Shown one piece after another: positions 46,878 through 57,321 of a stretch of 64,000 bases of DNA. Within the stretch, counting starts at the first letter, position 1, and the number at the start of each line of letters is the position of its first letter. The DNA comes from Heterobasidion occidentale. Taxonomy: Eukaryota; Basidiomycota; Agaricomycetes; Russulales; Bondarzewiaceae. A program made the position numbers and the translations under genes. The notes beneath the pieces were generated by a model. It did no database searches. It worked only from the letters and a program-made list of their open reading frames with translations, and was not told the DNA's origin. The stretch is from contig JBCAQO010000007.1 in the NCBI GenBank assembly GCA_039111635.1, positions 1,240,001 to 1,304,000 on the forward strand, written 5' to 3'.

Positions 46878-49521
46878 CTACCGCCAACAATCATCCTTTC
46901 TGAGCTCTGTGTCATGCTTTGAGCGCTCGACTGGGTCAGAGAGCGTCATGTACGCTTCTGCGACAAGCTTGAATTTCTCTTCATTTCCTCCCTGGCAGAG
47001 ATTAGAGCTTGTCTCGAAGGCTCCAACATAATCGATACGTCAAGCTCACCTTGTCCGGGTGATGCTTTAGGCTTTCCCTCCTATACGCCTTTTTTATATC
47101 GAGCAGGGAGCAGTGGCGCTCGACACCTTTGGCCGTGTTGAGCATGAAGGACAAGCTTGGCAAGGAGAATAGCACACATACCCAGAATCTTATAGTAATC
47201 TTTTTGCTTTTGGCGACTTTCTTCTGCGAGTTGCTCCGCTATATCGAGCTCATCCTGGAGCGTTTGACGTTCTGCCTCGGATGGCGCATATTCCATCGCC
47301 TGCGTGAGGTTCTCAATGGCCGCATCGAAGGTTGATTGTTACACGAGTGCGGAGGACCCTAAAGAATGTGGGATGGAGAGTCAAGGATGCCTTGACATCA
47401 GCCATGGCTTCTTTGTACCGATCAAGCTAGAACACAAAATCTCAGTAAATTCCGATTTCCCTCTAGGGGTGATAGTTACGAACCTTGATGTATGCTGTGG
47501 CTCTGTTGGACAAGAGCACTGCTCGCATGTGGCCTCCCATCCCTTCCTCGGGTTTCTCCCCAACAGCCTACATCAGCCTCAATTTAAGGACGCTTCTATT
47601 ACGATCATGACGATCCATACCTCCATTGCCTCGCTGTATTTGGCGATAGCCTCTGCCCATTGAGCGTCTTTGAAGAACACCCTTCCTTCTTCTTTCAGTC
47701 GTTCTACAGTCTTCACACGAAGACGGAGCCGCTTGGCCTTTCCGTTGTCTGGATCCATGCGAAGCGTCGCAAGAATTGCTGAGAAGAATTCGCCAGCTTC
47801 CCAGTGAGAAATAGAATCAAATCTGTAGCAAGGTTACGTCGGCAGAGGTTGGATGGTCCTTGATCGCATTCCTGTGAAACGAACACTCATCAGTCTTGAT
47901 GTAGTCCATCACATGCGGGGGGGTGCGCACTCAACAGCCTCGCAGGCTTCTTCCCACTTCGATCGAGCAATGTCTAACTCTATGCCCCAGCACTTCCATT
48001 CGACCGGAATCTCACCCTGCTCGTCCTCCAGAGCTTTCACGCACATTTCATACGCGCTCTGCGCCATCCGCCAGTGGCCTCTCGAGCGCGCGCCCTCAAA
48101 ATCGCGCACATGGCCCTGCAGGCCGAGGACTTTCTTGTGAAAGGCCTCCGCGACGCTGTTCTCAGGTTCAATAGCAAGCGTCTGGCGTAACGCAGTGAGC
48201 GCGGGCATTGTGTTTCCTAGAGCGAAGTGGCAGCGCCCTAGCCGGAGGAGCACTTTAGCGGTCGGATTGTCTGGTCGCAGCGACACGGCTCGCTGGCAAT
48301 CCGCCAGCCCCAGGCGAAAACGTTTAGTCGAGATGTACGCAGCTGCGCGATTGGAGCAGTAAATGCTCTCTTGGTCGAACCATTCTGTGTGTTTTCAAAG
48401 CTGATAGTATTCCATTACCTGATGTACAAGGATCACTCACGGATGGCCTGTGAATAGTAATCGATCGCGAGTTCGAAGTCTTCGGTCTTAAAGGCAGCAT
48501 TTCCCTTCTCCTTCAATTGCTCAGATAAACGGATTTTGTTGAGATCATGTGCTCTAGGCTGTTGAGGGCTATGATGAGAACATTCAGAAATTTATCGAAG
48601 AGACGCTGTACAGCAGGTGAACATACGGTGAGGGGGGAGTGGGCGGCTTCGACGGTTGCTCTTGGGCCTTGAATGGGTTTAAGTAGGCAAACCCCGGACC
48701 ACCATCAGCCTTAAATATGCAAGCGCTACAAGACACAGGCTTTAGCGGGATGTGACCATGACAGACAACGACGTACTTCGATGCATGTGTATCACTGCCG
48801 CATATTGAACAACACACTATGTGAGCACGAGGACTAAGGTATCTTCAGAAGCGGGACAATTAGGCATTGTTTGAGAAGACATACGGTGGTGGTGGTGGTG
48901 GTGGTGGAGTATCCGGCTTCGACGCGTTTGCCCCAGTCTCCCATGGGTCTTGATGTGTAGACGGGCATCCGCTGAAGCAGGGTTTAGCTCCGAGTAGAGC
49001 GTGAAATGCACAGCTCACTATGTCGGGTGATCCGCGCCACATTTTCTGCACTTTGGCTTCCACGACGTCCCTGATGCACACTCGTGTATCAGTATGCCAT
49101 CGAAAAATTATCCTAGTAACCCTAAGTTTACGATGCGATCCGAAGGCAGCTTTTGGACAGTCTTGTGGGCTGTGTCCCATCTTATGACATTTCTAAGCTC
49201 AGACGAATCAGACAAAGTCCAAGGGCGTATCAGTATCGACCCACATAGCACGATCTTAAAGGACACTGGGCGCGCATGTGCCCCGTCTGCCCGCAATTGA
49301 AGCACTTTCTGGACGTAGCGCGCGGCATCGGGCAGCCTCTCAACTGATGGCCGGGCTTCTTGCAGTTGAAGCAGACGCGTTCGTCATAGGTGCAGTCACG
49401 CCTATCGTGATCGTCTGATCGAATAGCAGAGTTGGTTGGTTGAAGACTGTAAACGAGCCGGCAACAAAAACTTACTAGCGCCGCATTGATAGCACTTCTT
49501 GGTTTGCAACTCGCCGTCCAT
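46878..49521 (-). CDS. CCHC zinc-knuckle array fused to TPR/J-domain co-chaperone
   Basis: One continuous spliced frame. Start MDGELQTKKCYQCGANDHDR at 49521, with an in-frame TGA upstream. Six Cys/His knuckles follow: CYQCGANDHDRRDC, CFNCKKPGHQLRGC, CFNCGQTGHMRAQC, CYKCHKMGHSPQDC, a variant CRKCGADHPTYGC, and CSICGSDTHASNAC. Knuckles 1, 4, 5 and 6 are each completed across an intron. Next, IFKADGGPGFAYLNPFKAQ leads to a TPR region (EQLKEKGNAAFKTEDFELAI, AAAYISTKRFRLGLADCQRA, RLGRCHFALGNTMPALTALR, ERLKEEGRVFFKDAQWAEAI, LLSNRATAYIK) and a C-terminal J domain with KDYYKILG, AYRRESLKHHPDK and LVAEAYMTLSDPVERSKHD. The C-terminal part alone is DNAJC7/TPR2-like, the N-terminal part Gis2/CNBP-like. 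No in-frame ATG exists between knuckle 4 and the TPRs that could start a separate DnaJ gene. RNA evidence would settle whether one or two transcripts exist. Confidence 0.8.
48885..48907 (-). repeat. (CCA)n run encoding eight prolines
   Basis: A pure ggt repeat on the plus strand; on the coding strand it gives Pro8 between knuckles 5 and 6, directly before a GTATGT donor. Confidence 0.8.
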
Positions 49522-50164
49522 TGGGCCACGGCCTCACAGAGGGTCCTGGAAGTGGTGCACCTGGAATCCTGGACAAGAAATGAGAACAGCGAAATATGTG
49601 TAAGGTTGGGGAGTGAGTCCAAGAGCGGAGAGGGCACCAGATGAGGAAGTCTGCCTGAGGGTACCAATGAGCGCCTCACCAGGATCGGTGCCGGTCAATC
49701 AGAGCTTTGGAAGGCGGCGTGTTGATCCAATAATGGCTGGGACCCATACTAACAAGGCGCACAGCTCCCACAGATCACAGTAGGCCTAGAATGGGACCAT
49801 CATAATACTCCCCAAAGAATGGAACCCGCGTTTACAAAAGCGCACAAAAGTAGGATTACGAGCAACGTAGCGATCCTCTTGAGTTTGAGATATTCCGGTG
49901 CATCGAAGACAATAGACAAGTTCACCGTCAGAACGGAGTACGTGCCGCATTGCACGTGCCCGAGACGCGACGCGATAATGGTGGCAACGCGTCTCGTCGA
50001 GTCGCGCTCCATACCGTCAGTACAGAACAACTTATTAAACTCGATTGTTCTCCGGCTCTACATTATCGAGATCGAGGGTCAAAGGACAAAAAAGAAATTG
50101 TACAAAGCCAAAAATCATCATCTTACTCGTCCTGCTCTTCCTGAGCCCACCACGCTCGATTCGG
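49522..50164. other. Intergenic between two minus-strand genes
   Basis: 643 nt holding the knuckle/J gene promoter and the oxysterol-binding protein 3' UTR. Open frames on both strands around 49800-50030 have no recognisable content. Confidence 0.5.
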
Positions 50165-52226
50165 CTAGTCGAACGAGGGCACATTGTGCTGGAAGACGTA
50201 CATGTCTTCCGTCGGCGGGTTCGCCCGGAAGAAACTTCCCAAGCGCTCGTCTATATAGACACGCGTACAAGTGCCAAGGGTCAAGTTAGCATACGGATGT
50301 CTCATGAAAGGAGGGAGCGCGTACAAAGCGGATCGTTGTCCTCGTGCACGAAGTGCTTCAGCTGCCACGTCGTGCCCGCAGCCTGCTCGTCGCGCCTCCG
50401 CTGCCTCTGCTCGTTCTGTCACAACAAAGATTATAATTCAGACAACGTCCCGGCACCAAACAAACTGACAAATGTAGATTTACCTCGATCTTAGTCTTCT
50501 CCCGACTTGCAGTCTCAAAGTCGCCCTCCCGGATCCCCTTCGCGACCTTGGCCCACAGCTTCCTGCTCTCCCACTCGTCCTGCACATCAAGCGCACGCAC
50601 GCTAACCTCCTCCTTGTCGCCAGTCACGTCCGTGAACGTAGCGCCCGTCTTGACGTTCTTGCTCGTCGCGTTCCACTGCCCCTCGAGCGTATGCACCGCG
50701 TTGTTCGATCCCGGCGGTGAGACGACCGCCTTGAACGTGTGCGACTTGCCAGAGAAGTAACCCTTGCCCTTGTACTCGATCTAGATCGAGAATCAGCCTG
50801 ACTGACTCAAGAAGACGAAGATTCAGGAAAAGACAACTCACGCTCGACAGCCATCCGGTCGAGCTCTGAATAGACGAGTTCTCCGACAGCTCAATATACG
50901 GCGATCCGTACCACAAGCCATCTATCCGCAATCGCGGGAGCGTGATAATATACTCCTCCTTCTGTCCACCTCCCAAATCGACGGTCAGCGTCGCATGCCC
51001 GATTTGCTTGACGATGATGCTGCCACCTGAATTCATCCCAATCAGCACGTTGCAAATGAATATTGGTACATATATGCGCTGAAGCCACGCGACACCCGAA
51101 GAGGTGTGCAGATGGAGAGTAGTCACATACCCGAAAAGCTCGTCTTCTGCGCATTGTGGCCTTGCAAGTCGAGGCCCTTGCTCGGGTTCGAGATGAAGTA
51201 TGCCGTAATTGGCGGGTGGTGCGACACCTGCTCGACAGTCAAATTCGTCTGTCCACGCCCGTTCTTGTCCGGCCAATATCCGTAGAACAGCCTACACCGC
51301 ATCACAAAATAATGAAACTGAGCAATTCAGGAGCGCAATGTAAAGCGACGTACTCTCCGAGGACGGGGTTAAGCGGTCTGCAAAAGAAGATAGAAGAAAG
51401 ATCAGCAGTTCATTCATTTTCTATTTTCGGAAGGACAAGGTGAGTGTGACGCACTTCTTCTCGGATCCCATAGACTCGTTTCGGGAGGTGTATTGACCTT
51501 TCAGCGTGCTCTGCACGCGCCATATTAACACTTAATAACAAACACAGCACCGGAAAAGAGGGAAACGCACAATGAACCACTTCAGCACCGCAAGTGAGCG
51601 TTCTTCGGGTGTCTTGCCGTCCGCAATCGCGGCGAAGAGCTCTGGGCGCTCGCACCAGTACGCTACACGACGAGTCGCGATATATGAAGTGTTGAATCGC
51701 AGTATATATGCGGCGCACGCAGGTGTCCCGTTTCGTGTAGAACGAGAGCGGAGCAGGAGACGATGGCGACGTAGAAAGATGATGAGTCACGCGCGATGTG
51801 GATGTCGGGATATATGGCACGCACCAGGAAATTCAGTGAGTGAGACGGGGGAAAGGATGAAGGGCGGCGCAGTCATGGACGAGAGGTCGCCCGAGAAGGA
51901 CGCGATGCTGTACAACGCGCACCATGAATATAAACTCAACGCAAAATAAATCAAAGCTGGAAAGATTGCAAACGTACGATTTAAGGAAGGACGTCCAACT
52001 GCTGCGCTGCGCAGAGGGGACGGCCTGGCGGTATGATCAACATCGCACAGACCCGACCATCATCCACACATGCGTAGCGCAGCCGACCGAAACCCACACC
52101 ACAACAATTAATCACGACACGGAAGATCAGCCCAGAAGAGAAAAAACAGAAAGGTCAGCCAGGACAAGACCGCTCGAGACCACTCGCACTCGCCTCTCCA
52201 GCCTGCTCGTTGTTCGCATCGGCCAT
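50165..52226 (-). CDS. Oxysterol-binding protein, Kes1/Osh4 type
   Basis: Soluble lipid-transfer protein of the OSBP-related family, exchanging sterol and PI4P between membranes. Start MADANNEQAGEASASG at 52226. A following exon reads RSSWTSFLKS, joined across gtacgt...tgtacag to IASFSGDLSSMTAPPFILS. Then AYWCERPELFAAIADGKTPE, NPVLGELFYGYWPDKNG, the family signature EQVSHHPPITAYFI, IVKQIGHATLTVDLGGGQKE, LPRLRIDGLWYGSPYIELSE, YKGKGYFSGKSHTFKAV, LEGQWNATSKNVKTG and a C-terminal FRANPPTEDMYVFQHNVPSF. There is no PH or ankyrin domain, so it is the short Kes1-like class. The junction between the first two exons is the least certain; the rest is well supported. Confidence 0.9.
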
Positions 52227-53085
52227 CACGGTTTAATCAAGTGAAATCAAGAGGTAGAGAGGGACCGTGGAGGGGTATGCTGCGATATTTGTATAATACG
52301 CTTGATGTTTGCTTGTCCGAGGAGAGATCCAACCGCGTTGGCTTCAAAAATCCAATCCGAGATCAATTATGGGAAGACTCTCGATGTTGATGGTGGGTTT
52401 CTGTGGCGTATTTGAATCGCCGAGGGCAGTACAGATCAGATCGTCGTGCGCTCAAAGGCTATGTGATCGTGAAAGTTGCCTCACCAATATTTCGCGTCTG
52501 TCGTTGGTATGAGAGCAGGGTGGATAGTGTGGTGGAGGGGAGAGCGTGGAGTACAAACGTGCTAGCGCCGCCACACGCCCGTATCCCAATCGGGATGGCT
52601 GTTTCATCGTCGGAGCCCCCTTCGTCATCGCCCATGCCAGAGTCTCGCCCACAAACTGCAGAACATACCCACAGACGCTCAAGTTCGTACAGCTCTGATG
52701 GCCCCATCATGGGAACCATAAGTAGTCAATGCAGCAAAATAAAAATGTATGATACGGAATGTTTGACACTGCACAATAGAACATACTATGCACACAGAAT
52801 GCAGAACGAAGGGGGTGGGCCTACAGACAATCACAACACACGGGAACACGAAAAGCGAGACGTAGACACAGGAAGGGGCGGGGCTGAACAAGACGGGGGA
52901 AGAATATGTATGGACGTGGGATTTATTTGTCTTATTATAGCATAACAAATGTCAGGCAGGTGGGAGAGAATGACGATTACGATGATGGGTCGGGTACAAG
53001 CGGGGCCCCGGGCCTCGGTCAACATACAAGGAGAGTGCGGGTGTACATAGACGGTCGACATGCGCAGGCGAGGCGCGTGCGCCGC
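52227..53085. other. Intergenic between OSBP and HMG-box genes
   Basis: 859 nt. The left part should be the OSBP promoter and the right part the HMG-gene 3' UTR. Long chance frames on both strands (e.g. 52403-52945 plus) lack any domain. Confidence 0.5.
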
Positions 53086-53913
53086 CTAGTCCTCGTCATT
53101 TCCTTCGTCGCCGCTACCAGCGGCGGGCTTTTTCTCCTGCAGCCAAAAAAATTAGTGCCTTGGAATGAACGGGATGATCACACGAGGGAAACGTACATCG
53201 TAATCTGCTTTCTCTTGCTCAGCACGAAGCTTGTCTCGAGCGGCCTGTTCAATATAGGGCTGCATACACCGACAAGTGGGTCAGCCGACGGTCGGATATG
53301 CAGCTAAGGCATATGCGCGATTCCCAGCCTGCGATGGCACGGCGATGACATGCATAGCACCGTACCAGGGGACAGCAGGACAGATACAAGCCTAGGCCAC
53401 GCATACACCCACCCCAAACGCGACGTACCTTCTTCTCCGACTCGTCGAGCTCCTTCCACTTTGCGCCCAAAAGCTTCCCGACCTCACCTGGACGATCTGG
53501 GGTCAGCAAGGCAAGTCGATAGCAGCAGAGAGATGGATGGGAAAAGACGTACCGAAGCTGGCATCAGGGTTCTCAGTCCTAATCCTCTCCCGCCAGTCTT
53601 GGCTGAAGAACATATATGCGGACATGGCCCGCTTGGGCGCATTGGGATCCTTCGTTTTCTTGCCGCCACGGGGCGTCTTCTCACTCTTACTTGCAGCCTT
53701 GCGTGACTATAGGCCAAGGGAAGCACACATCCCCCAACGGCAACAGGGAACGATCGCAACAACAATGCACGCCAGACACCGATCCGATCATCAAAGAACA
53801 GCGAGAGGCATAAGGCGCAGGGAGGGGACGAGGAACACATTGGTTAAGCGCATTGCAGGCGTGGGGACGGGCGAGGGCGAACGAACCTTAGTTTTTGTCG
53901 CTTCCTTGGGCAT
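53086..53913 (-). CDS. NHP6: NHP6-type HMG-box chromatin protein
   Basis: Small non-sequence-specific HMG-box DNA-bending protein, nuclear, acting with FACT and chromatin remodelers. Exons join as MPKEATKTK (53887-53913), then [60 protein letters not shown], a short exon completing the third helix and an acidic tail [12 protein letters not shown]. The box is the canonical single NHP6 type of about 70 residues, flanked by a basic N-terminus and acidic C-terminus; total about 115 residues. An extra 5' UTR intron seems likely: a tag acceptor sits directly before the ATG and a gtatgt donor after a CT-rich stretch at 54139. Confidence 0.9.
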
Positions 53914-55107
53914 CTACGCGTCGCATCACAGTCAGCAAGCATGTCAACACGTCGGCGAGACAGTTGGAGGGCAAGATGAAGCGGAGTGGCGGCTGGACAC
54001 GCTCGGGGTAGACGCGTCCCGCCCGCGCGCCAACCGAGCGCGGCGCATCGCCCACAACGAACACCATCAACGACGACGGCGACGGCGACGGCGATCGATA
54101 AGGCAGCGCAGAGGGGGCATAAGAGTGGGGAGGACATACCTTTTGTAAAGAGGGGAGGGGACGTGGACGGGGGGAGGTGGGGGATGGGGAGTAGGGGAGA
54201 GGCAGGCGGGGCTGCTAGTAAAGGAGACTGGCTGGGGAGTGCTGGCTCTGGCTGGTGGGAGCTGCGCTGCCACTCGTGGCTGCCTTTTGGTGGTGCTGGG
54301 AATCAATCCGGATGGCGCCGTTCCAATCCCGGTCACACGTCCCTTTTACGTCTTCCTTCACCGCCATCGGCCGGCCGCTCCCGCCCAGTTGCCAGTCATC
54401 CCCGGTCACCCCGGCCGCGTTCTGCCACTTGCTCTTTTTTGGAAGTTTCCTGGCACACTGCCTTGTTGGCCCTGCCGGCACTGGCTCTGGCTCTGGCACT
54501 ATTAGCACTGCGTGCCCAGCGCGCCCAGCGCTGAGCACCTTTGCCGAGGACCCGCAACGACACAACATGTTTGAGCTCCAGGCCAGTCCCGCGAGCGCTT
54601 CTGAATTCCGGGGGGCCCAACCTCCCCGCTCTCCCGCGCGTGGGTTTATCAGCTTGCAGCGCCAGCCTGACCCCGGCTTGATGCGGCGACGTTCGCGTCC
54701 TATCTGCGCGCACAGACACGCACGCACATGCCCATCTGCCACGCCATAATTCCACTGTCACATGCAGCCAACAGCCTCAGAACTCTCAGCCCGACAATCT
54801 GCCCGCGGATTCGAGCTGCGAACATGAATGAATGATCATGATCCCGCCCGGCTGGCACCAGCCGCGCTTGCATAGCGTCCCACACGCCAGGCGGCGTACG
54901 TAGAACGAAGAACCAGTGTCGAACGTCTGCATATAATATTTCGTGTCCCATCGCGAAGTCCAGTCAGCATCCGTCCTTCGATCGAAAAATACGAGAGCAA
55001 ACCTCCGGACGAACACAGCCCGTACGTAAACTCTTCAAGCTTTGATCTCTTCCGACAAACGCCCGCCTAGACCATGGCATTCATGAGCATCATCTGTCAC
55101 CTGTGGT
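53914..55107. promoter_or_regulatory. NHP6 upstream region, CT-rich, with probable 5' UTR intron
   Basis: On the minus strand, 54140-54235 is a strong pyrimidine-rich tract followed by AAAAG|GTATGT (donor at 54139); gcgtag abuts the ATG at 53913. CT tracts are common in highly expressed fungal promoters. A cgacgg-type short repeat lies at 54071-54096. The remainder to 55107 would be upstream sequence and the PUS3 3' UTR; open frames there are GC-rich artefacts. Confidence 0.4.
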
Positions 55108-56793
55108 CTACTCATCGCCATCCGCATCTCCATCCGCCCGTGCGACGCCACCTGCTGCAAGCCTCTTCCGTTCCTCCTTTCGTCCTCCTTTGCCTTTCAT
55201 CCATCGCTCGTTCGCGATCTCGACGCTGTCCAGCCGTTTCCGTTCCAACACGGGCACATACCGGCTAGACCTATGAAACGTTCCGCCACCCAATGGTACG
55301 TTCAGCATCCCGCTCGAGCGCGTGCCTGGCCGGAGCGGAAATGGACTCGGCGCAGATGAGTGAAAGGAGGCCGCCGCGGCAAGGAAGTGCGCGTCAAGCG
55401 CAACGTGGATATGAGAGCGCTCAAGGATGGATTCCAGCTGGTTGGCTAAGCCCAGTCGCATCTGTGTCGCATCCTTTGAACCTTCCCCGCTCGTCTCGTC
55501 CGAGTCTACCTCGGTGTCCGTTCGCCAATGAAGGTCTTCGTCCGCGAACCCGCATTCCCACAGCATTAACGGCAGCCCGTCCGTCATTTGATATTCTGGC
55601 TTGCACTGCACGACTGACGGCGCCTCCTCACCCTCTCTGAAGGGCGGATATGGGTTCTCCGGGTCCACGTTCAGCAACGCAGTAACGAGCGAGGGGCGCT
55701 CCAGTCCTGTACCGACGAGCAGCAGAACCGCCATGATGTGCCGCACCTGGTGGTAAAGGAACGCGGTTCCGACGAGGTCGAATACATACAGATCCCCCGT
55801 CGAGCCAGGCAACGCGCTGATTTCTGCGCGCCGGACGCGTCGTTTGAAGTTCGTGATTTGCTTCGTCGGGTCGAGCTTGCACAGATTGCGGAAGTCGTGC
55901 TCGCCAACGAGACGCACGGCCCCTTCACGCATCGCGTCGATGTCGAGCCCCTTGCCAGAGAAAAAGTACTTGTAGTGTCGGAAGCGACAATTAAAGCGCG
56001 CGGAGAAGGAAGCGGCGACAGGGGACCACGCGAGCACACGGATACTTGGTGGGAGGAGGCGGTTCAGCATCGAGACATAGCGTAGCTCTTTTTTTGGTGG
56101 GGGCGGACGGGCGGACAAGATGATGGCGGAGTCAGAGTCAGAGTCAGAAAGGTCGAAGCCCTCGAGGCCTGAGATTTCAGTAGCGTCCCCATCCTCTGTA
56201 GCACTTACGCTGGAGCCCTGCATATCTTTCTCTCTGCTTTCGCCGTTCTTTTCCTCTTCTCCTAGTAAATTCGGTTCCCCCTCAATTTGTCTCTCGTCCA
56301 CGACCGCACTACGCACCCACAAGCTGATGACCTGCCCTGCAGCGCTGACACCCTTATCCGTCCTCCCGCATCGCTCCCATCCACAGCCCTCGAGCCCACC
56401 ATCGGCATCAATAAGTCTCGTCGACGCCAGCACGTCGAACAGGACGCGCTCGACGGTCGGAAGGGGCGTCGGCCCGTCCTGCCATGAGAGCCCGTTGTAC
56501 TCCCACCCCGCGTATGTGAAGCGCAGCGCGATCTTTCGTTGCGGATGCGCCGCAAAGCGGAACATTTTCAGTGGCTTAGCGGCCACAGACGCAGCGGCGC
56601 GATGAAGGATCGCCTTGCTCTGCTGAGAAGACTCGAACTGCGTCAGACGCGCGATGAGCTGTTCTTTTGTCCATGATTCGTAGTTTGGAGGCGAGAGCGC
56701 AGGCGTTGCGTTTAAAGACAGTGGTGGTGAAGGAGCCATGACTCGGTGAAGACGGCCTGAAGGTAAGATGCGCAACCGAAAACGATAGGGCAT
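55108..56793 (-). CDS. PUS3: tRNA pseudouridine synthase, PUS3/DEG1 type
   Basis: Single-exon 561-residue enzyme of the TruA family; Pus3/Deg1 makes pseudouridine 38/39 in the tRNA anticodon arm. An N-terminal helix (KEQLIARLTQFE) precedes the core IALRFTYAGWEYNGLSWQ. The catalytic motif is CGRTDKGVSAAGQVISL with Asp at ~146; later blocks are YVSMLNRLLPPSIRVLAW, FSARFNCRFRHYKYFF, RLVGEHDFRNLCKLD and FLYHQVRHIMAVLLLVG. An acidic, Ser/Asp-rich insertion (~163-230, including an SDSDSDS run) splits the core. Start is MPYRFRLRIL; the in-frame Met at residue 19 (MAPSPP) is an alternative. Confidence 0.92.
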   Translation of the reverse strand: MPYRFRLRILPSGRLHRVMAPSPPLSLNATPALSPPNYESWTKEQLIARLTQFESSQQSKAILHRAAASVAAKPLKMFRFAAHPQRKIALRFTYAGWEYNGLSWQDGPTPLPTVERVLFDVLASTRLIDADGGLEGCGWERCGRTDKGVSAAGQVISLWVRSAVVDERQIEGEPNLLGEEEKNGESREKDMQGSSVSATEDGDATEISGLEGFDLSDSDSDSAIILSARPPPPKKELRYVSMLNRLLPPSIRVLAWSPVAASFSARFNCRFRHYKYFFSGKGLDIDAMREGAVRLVGEHDFRNLCKLDPTKQITNFKRRVRRAEISALPGSTGDLYVFDLVGTAFLYHQVRHIMAVLLLVGTGLERPSLVTALLNVDPENPYPPFREGEEAPSVVQCKPEYQMTDGLPLMLWECGFADEDLHWRTDTEVDSDETSGEGSKDATQMRLGLANQLESILERSHIHVALDAHFLAAAASFHSSAPSPFPLRPGTRSSGMLNVPLGGGTFHRSSRYVPVLERKRLDSVEIANERWMKGKGGRKEERKRLAAGGVARADGDADGDE

Positions 56794-57321
56794 AAAACGA
56801 TGCCCACTGCCCTAAAAAAGAAAAGGTAGCCAGTCAAGTAGAGTCATAGCTAGTGGACAATAGTGAAACTTGCACTTATCGGGTCCCGAGAGTCCGATGT
56901 CAAGTACTAGCAGTGTCAAAAATCATTTGTCAAAACGAGAAGATGGTGAACTCTCAAGTAGTTCTTATTCCAAAGATTGCTGAGCGGCTTTGCATGAGGA
57001 CAATACACGGTACGCCCTAGTAAAAGGCGAGGGCGTAGTCTTATTGTATCGTCCTCAGCCGCTGAAATGTACAGTGGGAGCGTTGACCCGTTCCTTGAAC
57101 TTTTGCATTTTGTTCAGAGGACGGGTGTCGGCTATGCCTGACAAGCCCTTCATACTGGTTCAATATTATACATGCAGCCATGCCCTCGTTCACGATGAAC
57201 AGCTGCGTACAATTCGGCAACCATAAAAACACAATTACACGTTCAAGGTATACAGATCAGCAGGATAGTACATATGTTCAACATCTTGAGTAACAAGCCT
57301 CCTCAGTTAAGCAAACAACAT
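56794..57321. other. Intergenic, PUS3 5' / otubain 3'
   Basis: 528 nt between tandem minus-strand genes: PUS3 promoter and otubain 3' UTR. No gene seen. Confidence 0.5.

Noticed and set aside
46878..48817. Separate DNAJC7 gene starting near 48817
   Set aside because: The frame there begins at GTG, not ATG, and the preceding sequence is an intron acceptor continuing a zinc-knuckle exon, so a single fused gene fits better.
53537..54749. Several long open frames on both strands
   Set aside because: Region is GC- and repeat-rich promoter/UTR sequence; frames overlap each other on both strands and lack domains.
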